NCBI GenBank assembly: GCA_029945945.1
Contig: JAQSDM010000011.1
Span: 186,001-250,000 of the forward strand
Direction of reading: 5' to 3'
From: Algoriphagus sp.
GTDB lineage: Bacteria; Bacteroidota; Bacteroidia; Cytophagales; Cyclobacteriaceae
DNA length: 64,000 nt
This document shows, piece after piece, positions 15,463 through 25,448 of the stretch. Both the position numbers and the translations under genes were made by a program. The notes beneath the pieces are model-generated. The model was given only the letters and a program-made list of their open reading frames with translations, was not told the origin of the DNA and ran no database searches. The stretch's first letter is position 1. The number at the start of each line of letters is the position of its first letter.

Positions 15463-17028
15463 ATGAAAAGGGATGAAAACCTCGGCCAACTAGCCAACAA
15501 AACTAAAATCTGGGACATTGCAGTAATCGGCGGAGGATCGTCCGGTCTGGGTGTGGCGCTCGATGCCATATCCAGAGGATTGTCCGTTCTATTGCTGGAG
15601 AAAGCTGATTTTGCAAAAGGCACTTCCAGCCGAAGCACCAAACTCCTTCATGGAGGTGTGCGCTACCTGGCTCAGGGCGACGTAATGCTTGTGCTCGAGG
15701 CGTTGAAAGAACGGGGAAGGCTGCTTCAAAACGCCCCCCATCTCGCCCATCTTCAACCTTTCATCATTCCTGTCTATACCTGGTGGGATCGCTTTCAATA
15801 CAGCGCCGGTCTGAAAATTTACGATTGGATGGCCGGAAGCCTCCGACTTGGAAAATCCAGATTTATTTCCAAAAAAGAAACAATCGACCGCCTTCCGGCA
15901 ATCCTGCAAAAAGGATTAATCGGAGGAATCGTCTATTTCGACGGGCAGTTTGACGATGCCAGACTTGCTGTGAACATCGCCCAAACAGCAGATGAAGCCG
16001 GTGCTTGTATTCTCAACTACATGAAGGTTTCCTCACTTTCTAAAAACGAAGCAGGAAAAATCACGGGACTGATAGTCACAGACGAACTCTCCGGAAAAAA
16101 ATATCCTATCCATGCTAAAATGGTCGTCAACGCAACCGGAGTTTTTGCAGATAAAATACTGCAAATGGATAATCCCGAAGCGGCAAAAATGATACAACCA
16201 AGTCAGGGAATTCACCTCGTGGTGGACATGGATTTTCTTGGAGGAAAAGATGCGTTGATGATTCCCAAAACCCGGGACGGACGGGTACTTTTTGCTGTGC
16301 CATGGCATGGAAAATTAGTGCTTGGCACCACAGATACACTTCGTGAAAAACCCAAACTTGAACCCGAAGCCCTGCAAAAAGAAATTGATTTTGTGCTGGA
16401 AACTGCCGGAGGATATTTGACCAGAAAACCAACCCGGGATGATGTGAGGGCTGTTTATGCAGGGTTGAGACCTTTGGCCAGACCCAAAGAAGGAAGCACC
16501 AAAACCAAGGAAATATCCAGATCCCACAAAGTGATAGTTTCCGAAAGTGGTCTTGTTACCTTAACCGGGGGTAAGTGGACGACTTTCCGGAAAATGGGCG
16601 AAGATACAGTTTCCTATTTCACCCAAATCACCGGGGAAAAGCTGGAAAAAAGCCAATCGATGGATATGAAAATCCACGGATTCACCAATGAGAAAGTAAA
16701 AGGCCACTGGGAGATTTATGGTGCTGATGCAGTAGCAATTAGAAAGCTCGTGGAGGAAAATCCAGAATGGTCATCGCCCATCCATCCTGATTTCCCAAAT
16801 ATTGGTGCAGAAGTAATCTGGGCTGTTCGCCAGGAAATGGCAGTAAAGGTGGAAGATGTGCTATCCAGAAGAATTCGTATTTTGATCCTCGATGCTCAGG
16901 CTGCGATTGATTCTGCGGAAAAAGTGGCCAGGATTATGGCTTCAGAACTTAATAAGGATGAATCCTGGATTGAAAAAGAGCTGACTGATTTTAAAAATGT
17001 GGCGGCGAAATATTTGATTAAATCCTAG
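15463..17028 (+). CDS. glpD: Aerobic glycerol-3-phosphate dehydrogenase GlpD
   Basis: This FAD enzyme oxidises glycerol-3-phosphate to dihydroxyacetone phosphate and passes electrons to quinone at the membrane. It has 521 residues. The FAD motif is AVIGGGSSGLGVALDA (about residues 23-38), followed by the family motif TSSRSTKLLHGGVRYL. The C-terminal domain includes RQEMAVKVEDVLSRR. I use the ATG at 15463; a TTG directly before it would add one residue. A purine-rich AGAAGGA lies 6 bases upstream. It is the first gene of the glpD-glpK-glpF cluster. Confidence 0.95.
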   Translation: MKRDENLGQLANKTKIWDIAVIGGGSSGLGVALDAISRGLSVLLLEKADFAKGTSSRSTKLLHGGVRYLAQGDVMLVLEALKERGRLLQNAPHLAHLQPFIIPVYTWWDRFQYSAGLKIYDWMAGSLRLGKSRFISKKETIDRLPAILQKGLIGGIVYFDGQFDDARLAVNIAQTADEAGACILNYMKVSSLSKNEAGKITGLIVTDELSGKKYPIHAKMVVNATGVFADKILQMDNPEAAKMIQPSQGIHLVVDMDFLGGKDALMIPKTRDGRVLFAVPWHGKLVLGTTDTLREKPKLEPEALQKEIDFVLETAGGYLTRKPTRDDVRAVYAGLRPLARPKEGSTKTKEISRSHKVIVSESGLVTLTGGKWTTFRKMGEDTVSYFTQITGEKLEKSQSMDMKIHGFTNEKVKGHWEIYGADAVAIRKLVEENPEWSSPIHPDFPNIGAEVIWAVRQEMAVKVEDVLSRRIRILILDAQAAIDSAEKVARIMASELNKDESWIEKELTDFKNVAAKYLIKS

Positions 17029-17048
17029 TTTTTGAAGAGTGTCAGAGG

Positions 17049-17082
17049 AACGATTAACCCTTAACGATTAACCCATTAACCC
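17049..17082 (+). repeat. Short tandem repeat between glpD and glpK
   Basis: Two copies of AACGATTAACCC and a third TTAACCC follow one another just upstream of glpK. The run is too short to be an iteron array and probably reflects local slippage. Confidence 0.5.
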
Positions 17083-17085
17083 AAA

Positions 17086-18594
17086 ATGACCCAAACCAAA
17101 CCTTACCTGATGGCCCTGGACCAAGGCACGACCAGTTCCAGAGCTATTATTTTTGACAAAAAAGGACAGATCGTTTCGGTCGCCCAAAAGGATTTCAAGC
17201 AATACTTCCCGCAATCAGGCTGGGTGGAACACGATCCCCAGGAAATCTGGACCAGCCAGTCCTCAGTCATGATAGAATGTCTCGTCAACAAAGGAATTCG
17301 AGCAGACCAAATCGCTGGAATCGGCATCACAAACCAACGCGAAACCACCATTGTATGGGATCGAAAAACCGGAAAAGCCATTCACAAAGCCATTGTCTGG
17401 CAGGATCGACGGACTGCAGGGTTTTGCAATGAGCTTAAGGAAAAAGGACATGCCGAACTCATCGCTTCCAAGACAGGACTCATCATCGATGCGTATTTTT
17501 CAGCTACTAAAATCCGATGGATTCTGAACAACGTGGAAGGTGCAAGAGCCAGAGCTGAGGCGGGGGAATTGGCATTTGGTACGGTAGATTCCTGGCTGGT
17601 TTGGAACTTGACTTCAGGCAAAAACCACCTTACTGATATCACCAATGCCAGTCGGACAATGCTCTACAATATCCATTCCCAGGAATGGGATCAGGAACTG
17701 CTTGATTTATTTGAAATTCCTTCTTCTCTTTTACCGGAGGTGAAAAGCTGCAGCGAGGTTTACTGCGAAACCGCCGGAGATGTGTTGAGTGTAAAAATCC
17801 CGATCGCCGGAATTGCAGGTGATCAGCAGGCGGCACTTTTTGGTCAACTCTGCACAGAGCCGGGAATGGCAAAAACCACCTACGGAACAGGATGCTTCTT
17901 GGTGATGAATACCGGCAAAGAAGCGGTTCGATCCAAAAATCAACTGCTAACAACTGTTGCCTGGAAGATTGGCGATGAGATTAATTACGCATTGGAAGGA
18001 TCGGTTTTCATTGGAGGAGCTGCCATTCAATGGCTTCGGGATGGAATCGGACTTTTGGGCAATGCAAATGAAAGCGAAAAGTTGGCTATGAGCTTAAAGG
18101 ATAACGACGGTGTTTACTTCGTGCCGGCATTGGCAGGACTCGGAGCACCACATTGGGATCAGGATGCTCGCGGTGCTTTCTTCGGGATTACCCGAGGTAC
18201 GACTATCGCACACATGACCCGAGCAGCTTTGGAAGCAATCGCTTATCAAGTTTATGATGTGCTGAAAGCAATGGAAAAAGAAAGCGGAAAACCCACACAG
18301 GAATTACGCGTCGATGGCGGTGCTACTGCCAACAACTTCCTGATGCAGTTTCAGGCTGATCTGCTTGGCTGCGAAATCAAACGACCACAAATCATAGAAA
18401 CTACAGCAATCGGTGCGGCTTTTCTTGCCGGATTGGCACTTGGATTCTGGGAAAGTCAGGAAGAAATCCAGTCACTCTGGACAGCAGACAGAAGTTTCAC
18501 TCCTAATATGGATTCTGAACATCGGAAAAAATTGATTCATTTTTGGCACAAGGCAGTTGACCGCTCTAAAAACTGGGTAGAATCAGACCAATAG
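17086..18594 (+). CDS. glpK: Glycerol kinase GlpK
   Basis: This FGGY-family kinase of 502 residues phosphorylates glycerol to sn-glycerol-3-phosphate. The N-terminal ATPase motif is [15 protein letters not shown] (residues 10-24). The glycerol-contacting segments are [11 protein letters not shown] and ITNQRETT, followed by AIVWQDRRT and, at the C-terminus, [14 protein letters not shown]. It sits 57 bases after glpD and 82 bases before glpF. It provides the substrate that GlpD oxidises. Confidence 0.97.
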   Translation: MTQTKPYLMALDQGTTSSRAIIFDKKGQIVSVAQKDFKQYFPQSGWVEHDPQEIWTSQSSVMIECLVNKGIRADQIAGIGITNQRETTIVWDRKTGKAIHKAIVWQDRRTAGFCNELKEKGHAELIASKTGLIIDAYFSATKIRWILNNVEGARARAEAGELAFGTVDSWLVWNLTSGKNHLTDITNASRTMLYNIHSQEWDQELLDLFEIPSSLLPEVKSCSEVYCETAGDVLSVKIPIAGIAGDQQAALFGQLCTEPGMAKTTYGTGCFLVMNTGKEAVRSKNQLLTTVAWKIGDEINYALEGSVFIGGAAIQWLRDGIGLLGNANESEKLAMSLKDNDGVYFVPALAGLGAPHWDQDARGAFFGITRGTTIAHMTRAALEAIAYQVYDVLKAMEKESGKPTQELRVDGGATANNFLMQFQADLLGCEIKRPQIIETTAIGAAFLAGLALGFWESQEEIQSLWTADRSFTPNMDSEHRKKLIHFWHKAVDRSKNWVESDQ

Positions 18595-18676
18595 AAAATG
18601 AATTCTTTCATCGATTTATACACTGAAAGCTGTTTCCCCAAAACCGCTAAAACAACCCTATCCACAGAAGAATAAT

Positions 18677-19411
18677 ATGAATCCATTCGTAGCAGAATTA
18701 ATAGGAACCGCCATCCTCATCTTGTTAGGTTCCGGAGTAGTTGCCAACGTTTTACTTCCCAAAACCAAGGGACATGCAGGTGGCTTAATCGCAATCACAA
18801 CAGCATGGGCCTTGGCGGTTTTTGTGGGGGTAGTAGTTGCTGGACCTTACAGCGGAGCACATCTGAATCCGGCTGTGACAATCGGGTTAGCATTAGTAGG
18901 AAAGTTTGAGTGGGCTTTGGCACCTGGCTACATACTCGCCCAACTCATCGGGGCTATGATCGGATCATTTTTGGCATGGCTGATGTATCGGGAGCATTTT
19001 GATCTGGAAGAAAATCCGGGACTGAAAAAGGCTCCATTCTGTACAGATCCTGCCATTCGCAATTTCTCCACTAGCGTCACTTCCGAAATCATCGGCACGT
19101 TTGTACTCATATTTGTCATCCTTTATATCTCCGGAGGAAAATTAGAAGACGCCAACTCAACTCCGATCGGATTGGGTTCTGTGGGAGCTTTGCCGGTGGC
19201 ATTTTTGGTTTGGGTAATCGGACTTTCTCTTGGTGGCACGACAGGATACGCCATCAATCCAGCCCGTGACTTGGGCCCGAGGATCATGCATTCCATTCTT
19301 CCCATCAAAGGAAAAGGAAGTTCGGATTGGGGTTACGCATGGGTACCGATTGTCGGTCCAATCGTCGGTTGTGCGCTTGCTGCCGGTTTGTATTTAATGG
19401 TTGGGAGTTGA
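18677..19411 (+). CDS. glpF: Glycerol facilitator GlpF (aquaglyceroporin)
   Basis: This membrane channel of 244 residues has six transmembrane helices and the two half-helix NPA motifs, N64-P-A in HLNPAVTIG and N194-P-A in INPARDLGPR. The Asp after the second NPAR is the usual mark of glycerol-conducting members rather than strict water channels. It is the last gene of the glp cluster, so uptake, phosphorylation and oxidation of glycerol are encoded together. Confidence 0.95.
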   Translation: MNPFVAELIGTAILILLGSGVVANVLLPKTKGHAGGLIAITTAWALAVFVGVVVAGPYSGAHLNPAVTIGLALVGKFEWALAPGYILAQLIGAMIGSFLAWLMYREHFDLEENPGLKKAPFCTDPAIRNFSTSVTSEIIGTFVLIFVILYISGGKLEDANSTPIGLGSVGALPVAFLVWVIGLSLGGTTGYAINPARDLGPRIMHSILPIKGKGSSDWGYAWVPIVGPIVGCALAAGLYLMVGS

Positions 19412-19740
19412 TTAGGAAGGCAAGTACGCTTTTTACCAGTTGGAGAATTCTGTTAGAATAATTGGCCTGAAGACCCAAGAGATCAAAACCTCCGTATTCC
19501 AATGTTTTCACTTGTTCAAACAGTTTATTTGCAGATTACGGATTCTCAAGAAAGCAATTCATAAATAGGAAAACCTCTTTCTCTAATCGAAACACCCTGA
19601 AGACTTAGAAAAAAGCTGGGACATCCCAAAACATGTAATTTTGGGAATTACGAAATTTTGAAATCTCTGAAAAATTAAAAAGGCTGAAATCGGGAAGATT
19701 TCAGCCTTTTTAATTTTACAGCTCCCAGCCCTCAAACTTC
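19412..19740. other. Intergenic region between convergent glpF and acyl-CoA dehydrogenase genes
   Basis: These 329 bases hold no supportable gene. The only clear element is the strong bidirectional terminator at 19677-19711. The remainder is A/T-rich with no coding pattern. Confidence 0.6.
19677..19711. terminator. Bidirectional intrinsic terminator
   Basis: Perfect 15-base arms AAAAAGGCTGAAATC (19677-19691) and GATTTCAGCCTTTTT (19697-19711) enclose a 5-base loop. T-runs on both strands let it end both glpF and the acyl-CoA dehydrogenase transcript. Confidence 0.93.
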
Positions 19741-20883
19741 TTACTTCAAAATCTCTCTTGAAATCACCAGTTTTTGGATCTCGGAAGTTCCTTCTCCTAT
19801 CGTACAAAGCTTACAATCACGGTAGTATTTTTCCACCGGATAATCCTTGGTGAATCCGTATCCACCGAAAATTTGAACAGCCTCATTGGAAACTGAAACT
19901 GAAACTTCGGAAGCGTATAACTTTGCCTGAGCTCCGGCAAGGGTTACTTTTTCTCCCCGGTTTTTGAGATCTGCTGCTTTGAAAGTCAACAATTTTGCAG
20001 CCTCGACCTGAGTAGCCATATCGGCCAGTTTGAAGGAAATTCCCTGAAATTGGCTGATAGGTTTATTGAATTGCTGACGTTCTTTAGAGTATTGGATGGA
20101 AGCTTCAAGTGCTCCTTCGGCAATTCCCAGAGAAAGCGCAGCGATGGAGATTCGGCCACCATCGAGGACTTTCATGGATTGGATAAAACCTTCTCCTACT
20201 TCACCCAATACCTGGCTTTCATGAATTCGGCAATCGGTAAAAATCATTTCCGCAGTTTCAGAAGCTCTCATCCCCAGCTTGTCTTCAGTACGGCCGCCGG
20301 CAAAACCTGGAGTTCCTCTTTCAACAATAAAGGCTGTCATTCCATGCGAGTCGCCAACTTCCCCGGTTCGGGCAATAACTACCGCCACATCTCCTGAAAC
20401 TCCGTGTGTGATGAAGTTTTTAGCACCGTTGAGCACAAAATGTTCTCCGTCTCTGATTGCCACGGTTCGCATATTTCCGGCATCCGAACCTGTGTTGGGC
20501 TCGGTAAGTCCCCAGGCACCCAGCCATTCGCAGGTTGCAAGTTTAGGGAGGTATTTCTGCTTTTGCTCTGCATTGCCAAACGCCATAATATGTCCGGTAC
20601 AAAGGGAATTATGAGCGGCCATGGAAAGTCCGATGGACGGATCAAGCTTGGAAAGCTCTACGATTGCGGTCACATATTCAAAGTAACCAAACCCTGAACC
20701 TCCGTATTCGGAAGGAACCAAAACTCCCATCAGGCCGAGTTCTCCAAGTTTTTTGAAAACTTCAATGGGGAAAAATTGCCTGTCGTCCCAGTCCTTCCGG
20801 AATGGGGTAATCTCTTTCGCACCAAAATCCCTGATCATTTGGGCGATCATCTTTTGGTTTTCGTTTTCGTTAAAATCTGGCAT
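19741..20883 (-). CDS. Acyl-CoA dehydrogenase
   Basis: This FAD enzyme introduces the alpha-beta double bond in acyl-CoAs (fatty-acid or branched-chain amino-acid oxidation). It has 380 residues, the standard length. Visible family segments are WGLTEPNTGSDAGNM (flavin/substrate loop), FGGYGFTKDYPVEKYYRD, and the catalytic Glu364 in IGEGTSEIQ. The Glu position is that of short/medium-chain enzymes rather than isovaleryl-CoA dehydrogenase. Chain length cannot be fixed. An acyl-CoA ligase lies 3 kb away on the same strand, consistent with fatty-acid catabolism. Confidence 0.95.
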   Translation of the reverse strand: MPDFNENENQKMIAQMIRDFGAKEITPFRKDWDDRQFFPIEVFKKLGELGLMGVLVPSEYGGSGFGYFEYVTAIVELSKLDPSIGLSMAAHNSLCTGHIMAFGNAEQKQKYLPKLATCEWLGAWGLTEPNTGSDAGNMRTVAIRDGEHFVLNGAKNFITHGVSGDVAVVIARTGEVGDSHGMTAFIVERGTPGFAGGRTEDKLGMRASETAEMIFTDCRIHESQVLGEVGEGFIQSMKVLDGGRISIAALSLGIAEGALEASIQYSKERQQFNKPISQFQGISFKLADMATQVEAAKLLTFKAADLKNRGEKVTLAGAQAKLYASEVSVSVSNEAVQIFGGYGFTKDYPVEKYYRDCKLCTIGEGTSEIQKLVISREILK

Positions 20884-21247
20884 TAATGTGATTGTTTGGG
20901 TTTACATCTGATCTATCAGAACCTTAAGATTCAGAATAAGTTCGGCTTCAGCAAATCAGTGATTTTGATATAAAATTTGCCAGAAGTACACATTCAGGGA
21001 TGTTTCAATAAGACGATGAGACTTATGAAAGAGTTTTCAAAGTGTTCTTGATGTTAAAACCCCTTAAAATTCTCATTTAACTTCCCAAAGTATTTTGACT
21101 TATTTTATTCAGAGCCAAACTTTTATGAAAACTCAGTCTAGGCAAATTCCCAAAATGAAGAAGAAAATCTGATAACAAGATCGTAAAAAACAATTACTAG
21201 CTTAATTCTTGTCTTAAGAAGTACTTCAACACATTCTCCCTCTTAAA
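20884..21247. other. Divergent intergenic region, no gene seen
   Basis: These 364 A/T-rich bases lie between the divergent acyl-CoA dehydrogenase gene and the outer-membrane protein gene. They should hold both promoters, but I could not find a convincing -33/-7 pair, inverted repeat or short gene. Confidence 0.55.
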
Positions 21248-21874
21248 ATGAAAATATCCCTTCTTTTGATTTTAACCTTTTTGGTTACTGGGTTTTCTGC
21301 AAAAGCTCAGTTTTCGGAGAACAATAGTCTCTATCTCGGAACAGGATTTTCCGTGGGAAATTATAAGGGTATGGACATCAATTTCAATTACGCTTCGCAA
21401 AGAAACTGGTCAGCTCAATTTGGAATAAAATCAGTGTCCCGAGAGGCGGAAAACAGACCTGCTGATTTTTTCGGAGGAGTACTTGGGCTCGTTACCCGTG
21501 GATTTACTGATCCGGAGGACAAAATCACCAGCTATCAGTTCCTTGGCGGAAAAATGCTTCTCTTAAGTGAATCAAACATTTCCACCCGTTTGAATTTGCT
21601 TACAGGCCCTACCATCAATCGATTTCAAAAATCCGTGAATTTTGAAAAAAACTTTACCGCGGGAGGAGTTTTAACAGGCACTTACACTTTTGAAAAGGAG
21701 AAAAGTTCCGGTATGGGCTGGATGGTAAAGCCTACTTTGGAAGTCACATTTGGAAAGGCAATCGGATTAGGCTTTAATCCTTACGTGCATTTCAATTCGG
21801 TTGATTTTTCCTATGGATTCGATATTCAGCTTCTTATCGGAATCCTTCAGCCTTCTAAACAATTTAATCGGTAA
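21248..21874 (+). CDS. Putative outer-membrane beta-barrel protein (hypothetical)
   Basis: The 208-residue protein has a signal peptide (MKISLLLILTFLVTGFSAKA, cut before QF). The mature part alternates polar and aromatic/hydrophobic residues in a pattern typical of beta-strands and ends in an aliphatic/aromatic-rich strand. This resembles the small porin-like or surface-antigen barrels common in Bacteroidota. I recognise no specific family and assign no function. It is monocistronic, between a divergent and a convergent neighbour. Confidence 0.75.
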   Translation: MKISLLLILTFLVTGFSAKAQFSENNSLYLGTGFSVGNYKGMDINFNYASQRNWSAQFGIKSVSREAENRPADFFGGVLGLVTRGFTDPEDKITSYQFLGGKMLLLSESNISTRLNLLTGPTINRFQKSVNFEKNFTAGGVLTGTYTFEKEKSSGMGWMVKPTLEVTFGKAIGLGFNPYVHFNSVDFSYGFDIQLLIGILQPSKQFNR

Positions 21875-21954
21875 AACTCGCTGTTCGCTTTTCGAGATTT
21901 GAAATCTCGACCTTCATTAATACCAGGATTTGCAATCCTAATCAATCTCCAATA

Positions 21955-23538
21955 CTACCAACTCGTCGGCTTGTAATCCTTGAGAAACTTCCCGCACCAA
22001 TGCTTCCCGGTATTGATCCCGTCAAACAACGGATCCATGACACGGGCTGCCCCATCCACAATATCGAGAGGTGGCTGGAAATCATGCAACTCCTGCTTGA
22101 TTCGCGCAAGATCTGCAGGATCCTCATCGGTCACCCAGCCTGTATCGACTGCATTGGTATAGATTCCAAACTTCACGAAATCGGAGGCTGAAGTGAGCGT
22201 CATCATGTTCAATGCGGCTTTGGCCATATTGGTATGGGGATGTCGGGATTCCTTGTGGAACTGATGGAATTTCCCCTCCATCGCCGACACATTGATAATA
22301 TGTTTTTTGCCGGTAATCTCCTTTTTCATCAGATTCACCAGCCTGTTACACAACACAAAAGGGGCAACCGAATTGACCAGCTGCACTTCCAGCATTTCGT
22401 TAGTATGGATTTCTCCAAGTTTCAGGCGCCAGCTATTGGTTTTCCGCAGGTCCACTTGCTGCAAGTCTGCATCGAGCTTTCCGACAGGAAAAATCTCCTC
22501 CGTGCTGATCGAATCGTCAATGCTGTAGGGAATCTGAGTGAGTTTGGCGGAAGAACTCAGACCGATTCCCAGCTGCTTTCCATGCCAGGAAACCGGCAGG
22601 TTTTTATATTCTCCTTCGGAAAATCCCTGACTCAACGTCCTCAGCTCCTGCAAGCAGGCATTATGATCTGCCAGCAATAGCTGAGAATCCGCTGAAAGGT
22701 CCTTCAGCTCCAGCGTTTCATTGGCCATCAGATGCTGGTAAAATCCAGACGGTCTTCTCACCGTCTGTGCAGCATTGTTGATCAAAACATCCAATCGATC
22801 GTATTGCTGCTCAATGAAATTGCAGAAAATCTCCACGCTTGGGATATGTCTGAGGTCCAGGCCATGGATCTTCAGGCGATCTCCCCACTCCTTAAAATCC
22901 GGCTCTTTGGCAAAGCGCAAAGCCGAATCCACAGGAAACCGGGTCGTTGCAATCACAGTCGCTCCGGCCCTCAGCATCATCAGCGTGATGTGGTAGCCGA
23001 TTTTCAATCGGGAACCTGTCACCAAGGCAACTCGCCCGGTTAAGTCAGCGGTTTGAAATCGCTTGGCATAATTGAAATCACCACACTCTGGGCACATCGT
23101 GTCGTAGAAATGATGGAGTCTGTTGAATTCAGCTTTGCAGACGTAGCACTCTCGGGGCGATTCCAGAATCACCGCTTTATCGCCTTCCTCTCCGGTCAAT
23201 TCCAACATCGCCGGTGCAATAAAAATGGAAGACTCACGCGCACTTCTTATCCCCGTCGCATTGCGAGCGTGAATATCTTTGGCAGCAATCTTCTTTCTGT
23301 TAACTTTCTTCGCTCCTTTTTTACGCTGCGCTAATTCCTCTTTTCCCGGACGGGAAAATTGTCCTGCGGCCATCAGCAATGCAAGTCTTTGCTCCTTCGG
23401 AATATCAAAAATCTGATTGGTATCTGAATTCAGTTTTTCCAAAATGGAAATACACTGATCAATCTCCTCCTGAGTAATTACACTTGGCACTACTTCCTCG
23501 CTTTGCTTTTCCAATTTTTCCTGTCTTTGAAGCTGCAA
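21955..23538 (-). CDS. Large SDR-type oxidoreductase with N-terminal zinc-ribbon
   Basis: The 527-residue protein has a helical, basic N-terminal ~125 residues and then a zinc-ribbon-like knuckle pair, C131-x2-C134 and C149-x2-C152. A Rossmann domain follows with TGSRLKIG at 174-181 and the SDR NNA motif ([13 protein letters not shown]). The usual SDR Y-x3-K is altered: Lys440 is present but the residue four before it is Thr436, in HTNMAK. The ordinary Tyr proton donor therefore seems missing. Function unknown. The fold supports NAD(P) binding, but catalysis by the standard SDR mechanism is doubtful. Confidence 0.82.
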   Translation of the reverse strand: MQLQRQEKLEKQSEEVVPSVITQEEIDQCISILEKLNSDTNQIFDIPKEQRLALLMAAGQFSRPGKEELAQRKKGAKKVNRKKIAAKDIHARNATGIRSARESSIFIAPAMLELTGEEGDKAVILESPRECYVCKAEFNRLHHFYDTMCPECGDFNYAKRFQTADLTGRVALVTGSRLKIGYHITLMMLRAGATVIATTRFPVDSALRFAKEPDFKEWGDRLKIHGLDLRHIPSVEIFCNFIEQQYDRLDVLINNAAQTVRRPSGFYQHLMANETLELKDLSADSQLLLADHNACLQELRTLSQGFSEGEYKNLPVSWHGKQLGIGLSSSAKLTQIPYSIDDSISTEEIFPVGKLDADLQQVDLRKTNSWRLKLGEIHTNEMLEVQLVNSVAPFVLCNRLVNLMKKEITGKKHIINVSAMEGKFHQFHKESRHPHTNMAKAALNMMTLTSASDFVKFGIYTNAVDTGWVTDEDPADLARIKQELHDFQPPLDIVDGAARVMDPLFDGINTGKHWCGKFLKDYKPTSW

Positions 23539-23635
23539 AAGTAGAAATTAAAAAAATGAAAACCTGTGGAACCTCAATCCTGCCCGGATCAGGTTATGTT
23601 GAAGTTGTCTGCAAGCCGATCCTTAATCCAGGTTC

Positions 23636-25177
23636 TTAACTCAATTCCTTCTTCAGGATTTTCCCGGTGGCACTCATCGGCAAGGCATCCATAAACTGGA
23701 TAATCCTCGGGTATTTATAGGAGGCTATGTTTTCTTTGGTCCAGGCTTTCAGTTCAGATTCGGTAAGGACATGTCCTTTATGAAGTACCACGCAGGCTTT
23801 GATTTCTTCGCCAGATTCATCATTCTTCACCCCTATGACTGCAACCATGGAAACCGACTCATGCCTCATGATCACTTCCTCGATTTCCCGAGGATAGACA
23901 TTCAGTCCCTTTCTGATGATCATTTCCTTGGTTCGATCGACTATGAAAAAGAAGCCCTCTTCATCTTTTATCGCTACATCTCCGGAGTAAAGCCAGCCAT
24001 CTTTTAAAGTCTGAGCTGTTGCTTCGGGATTATTGTAGTAGCCTTTCATCACGTTATGACCTCGGTAGATCAATTCACCTTTTTCTCCAACAGGCAATTC
24101 ATTTCCATCGGAATCCACCACTTTCACCTCCACACCCCAGACAGGTGTGCCAACTGAGCCGGGCTTTTTACCAAATTCTTTTTGGTTGAAAGTGACTACG
24201 GGAGAACCTTCAGACATTCCATAGCCTTCGAAAATCGGCACCTTGAATTTTGCTTCGAAATTTTCAAGCACAGTCACCGGAAGAGCGGCACCGCCTGAAA
24301 CACAGGTTTTCAGATTTTTGGCAATCAGTTTTAAATCGAATTTCGTGTTTTCATAATTGAGCAATCCCCAGTACATCGTCGGTACTCCGGCAAAAATTGA
24401 AACCTCATGTTTTTGCATGAGGCCAAGAACTTGTTCTGCATCAAAACGAGGCAATAATACACTCGTGGCGCCTTTGCAAAGGCCAGCATTCATCAAAACT
24501 GTCATCGCAAAAATGTGAAATAATGGAAGGACTATCAGTTGGATATCTTCATTTTGAAGGGATAAAATATTCACTGAAAGCATGGCGTTAAATGCCAGGT
24601 TTGAATGGGAAAGCTCTGCACCTTTTGGTTTTCCGGTAGTGCCCGAAGTGTAAATAATCACAGCCGTATCATCAGCACCTGTCTGAACTGTAGGAAAATC
24701 GGCAGGCTGATTTGCCATCAGCATTCCCATTGTTTTGGTTTCCTCGATAGGTGAAGGATCAGTAAGCTGCGGAGTGATTACAAAGAAATGCTCACAAGAA
24801 TCCACTTTTTGAAAACCTGCAAAACCTTCTTTTGCCATCGGCAAATCGGCTGTCCCTTCAAAACATAAATAAGCTTTCGCTCCGGAATCTTTCAGATGAT
24901 ATTCAATCTCATCCTTTTTCAGGAGCACAGAAAGCGGAACTACAATTGCACCAGCTTTTAAAATCCCAAAATAAACCATCGGGAAATAAGGCAGATTCAG
25001 GCAGCTTAGTGCAACACGATCACCGATCTGGATTCCGAATTTTCTCAGGCCATGGGCCACTTTGTTCGCAGCGCCATTGATCTGGGCAAAGCTGAAATGC
25101 TTGTCCATAAAAATGAAAGCATCTTTGGTTGGATATTTCCTGGCGCTATCTTCTAATAAGGAGGATAAGTTTATCAT
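23636..25177 (-). CDS. Long-chain acyl-CoA ligase (AMP-forming)
   Basis: This 513-residue member of the acyl-adenylate superfamily probably activates fatty acids to acyl-CoA. The P-loop YTSGTTGKPKG is at 176-186. Further motifs are YGMSE, YSGDVAIKDEEGFFFIVDR and KGLNVYPREIEE. The C-terminal catalytic lysine is in SATGKILKKEL. There is no signal peptide or transmembrane helix, so it is cytoplasmic or peripheral. Other acids (aryl, dicarboxylic) cannot be excluded from motifs alone. Confidence 0.9.
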   Translation of the reverse strand: MINLSSLLEDSARKYPTKDAFIFMDKHFSFAQINGAANKVAHGLRKFGIQIGDRVALSCLNLPYFPMVYFGILKAGAIVVPLSVLLKKDEIEYHLKDSGAKAYLCFEGTADLPMAKEGFAGFQKVDSCEHFFVITPQLTDPSPIEETKTMGMLMANQPADFPTVQTGADDTAVIIYTSGTTGKPKGAELSHSNLAFNAMLSVNILSLQNEDIQLIVLPLFHIFAMTVLMNAGLCKGATSVLLPRFDAEQVLGLMQKHEVSIFAGVPTMYWGLLNYENTKFDLKLIAKNLKTCVSGGAALPVTVLENFEAKFKVPIFEGYGMSEGSPVVTFNQKEFGKKPGSVGTPVWGVEVKVVDSDGNELPVGEKGELIYRGHNVMKGYYNNPEATAQTLKDGWLYSGDVAIKDEEGFFFIVDRTKEMIIRKGLNVYPREIEEVIMRHESVSMVAVIGVKNDESGEEIKACVVLHKGHVLTESELKAWTKENIASYKYPRIIQFMDALPMSATGKILKKELS

Positions 25178-25250
25178 CTGTCTGAAAGGTTGAAATTGGG
25201 CTTATCAAAAACTAAAGACGAATATGGAATCTACTGATTTTATCCTATAT

Positions 25251-25424
25251 GATTATCCGCACTTCTTCCGATAATGCAAAAAATGAACTGGGAAAGTGGC
25301 GGATAATCGTCCACAGACGACAGCCAACAGTCCGATAGCGATCGGACCACACTTGTCCGCTGTATCGGAGCTCATTTGGCTTAGAAGCGATTGCTTTCCC
25401 GAAACAAGTTCGGGACCGGCTGTC
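25251..25424. repeat. Structured non-coding intergenic element with nested inverted repeats
   Basis: Between the acyl-CoA ligase and helicase genes, four inverted repeats nest or follow one another. They are GATTATCCGCACTT/AAGTGGCGGATAATC (25251-25264 with 25294-25308, one bulge), GACAGCC/GGCTGTC (25319-25325 with 25418-25424), GTCCGAT/ATCGGAC (25330-25336 with 25341-25347) and CCCGAA/TTCGGG (25398-25403 with 25409-25414). A 63-codon minus-strand frame across it shows no protein-like pattern. It could be a dispersed repeat, an RNA or a decayed element. Confidence 0.55.
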
Positions 25425-25448
25425 TTTCTTCCTCGCAAAAACAAGAAA

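Noticed and set aside
17049-17082. AACGATTAACCC repeats as iterons or a CRISPR-like array
   Set aside because: Only two full copies directly abut, with no spacers and no associated genes.
25253-25444. Minus-strand 63-codon frame in the structured spacer
   Set aside because: The peptide has no domain-like pattern and simply runs through the inverted repeats; treated as a non-coding element.
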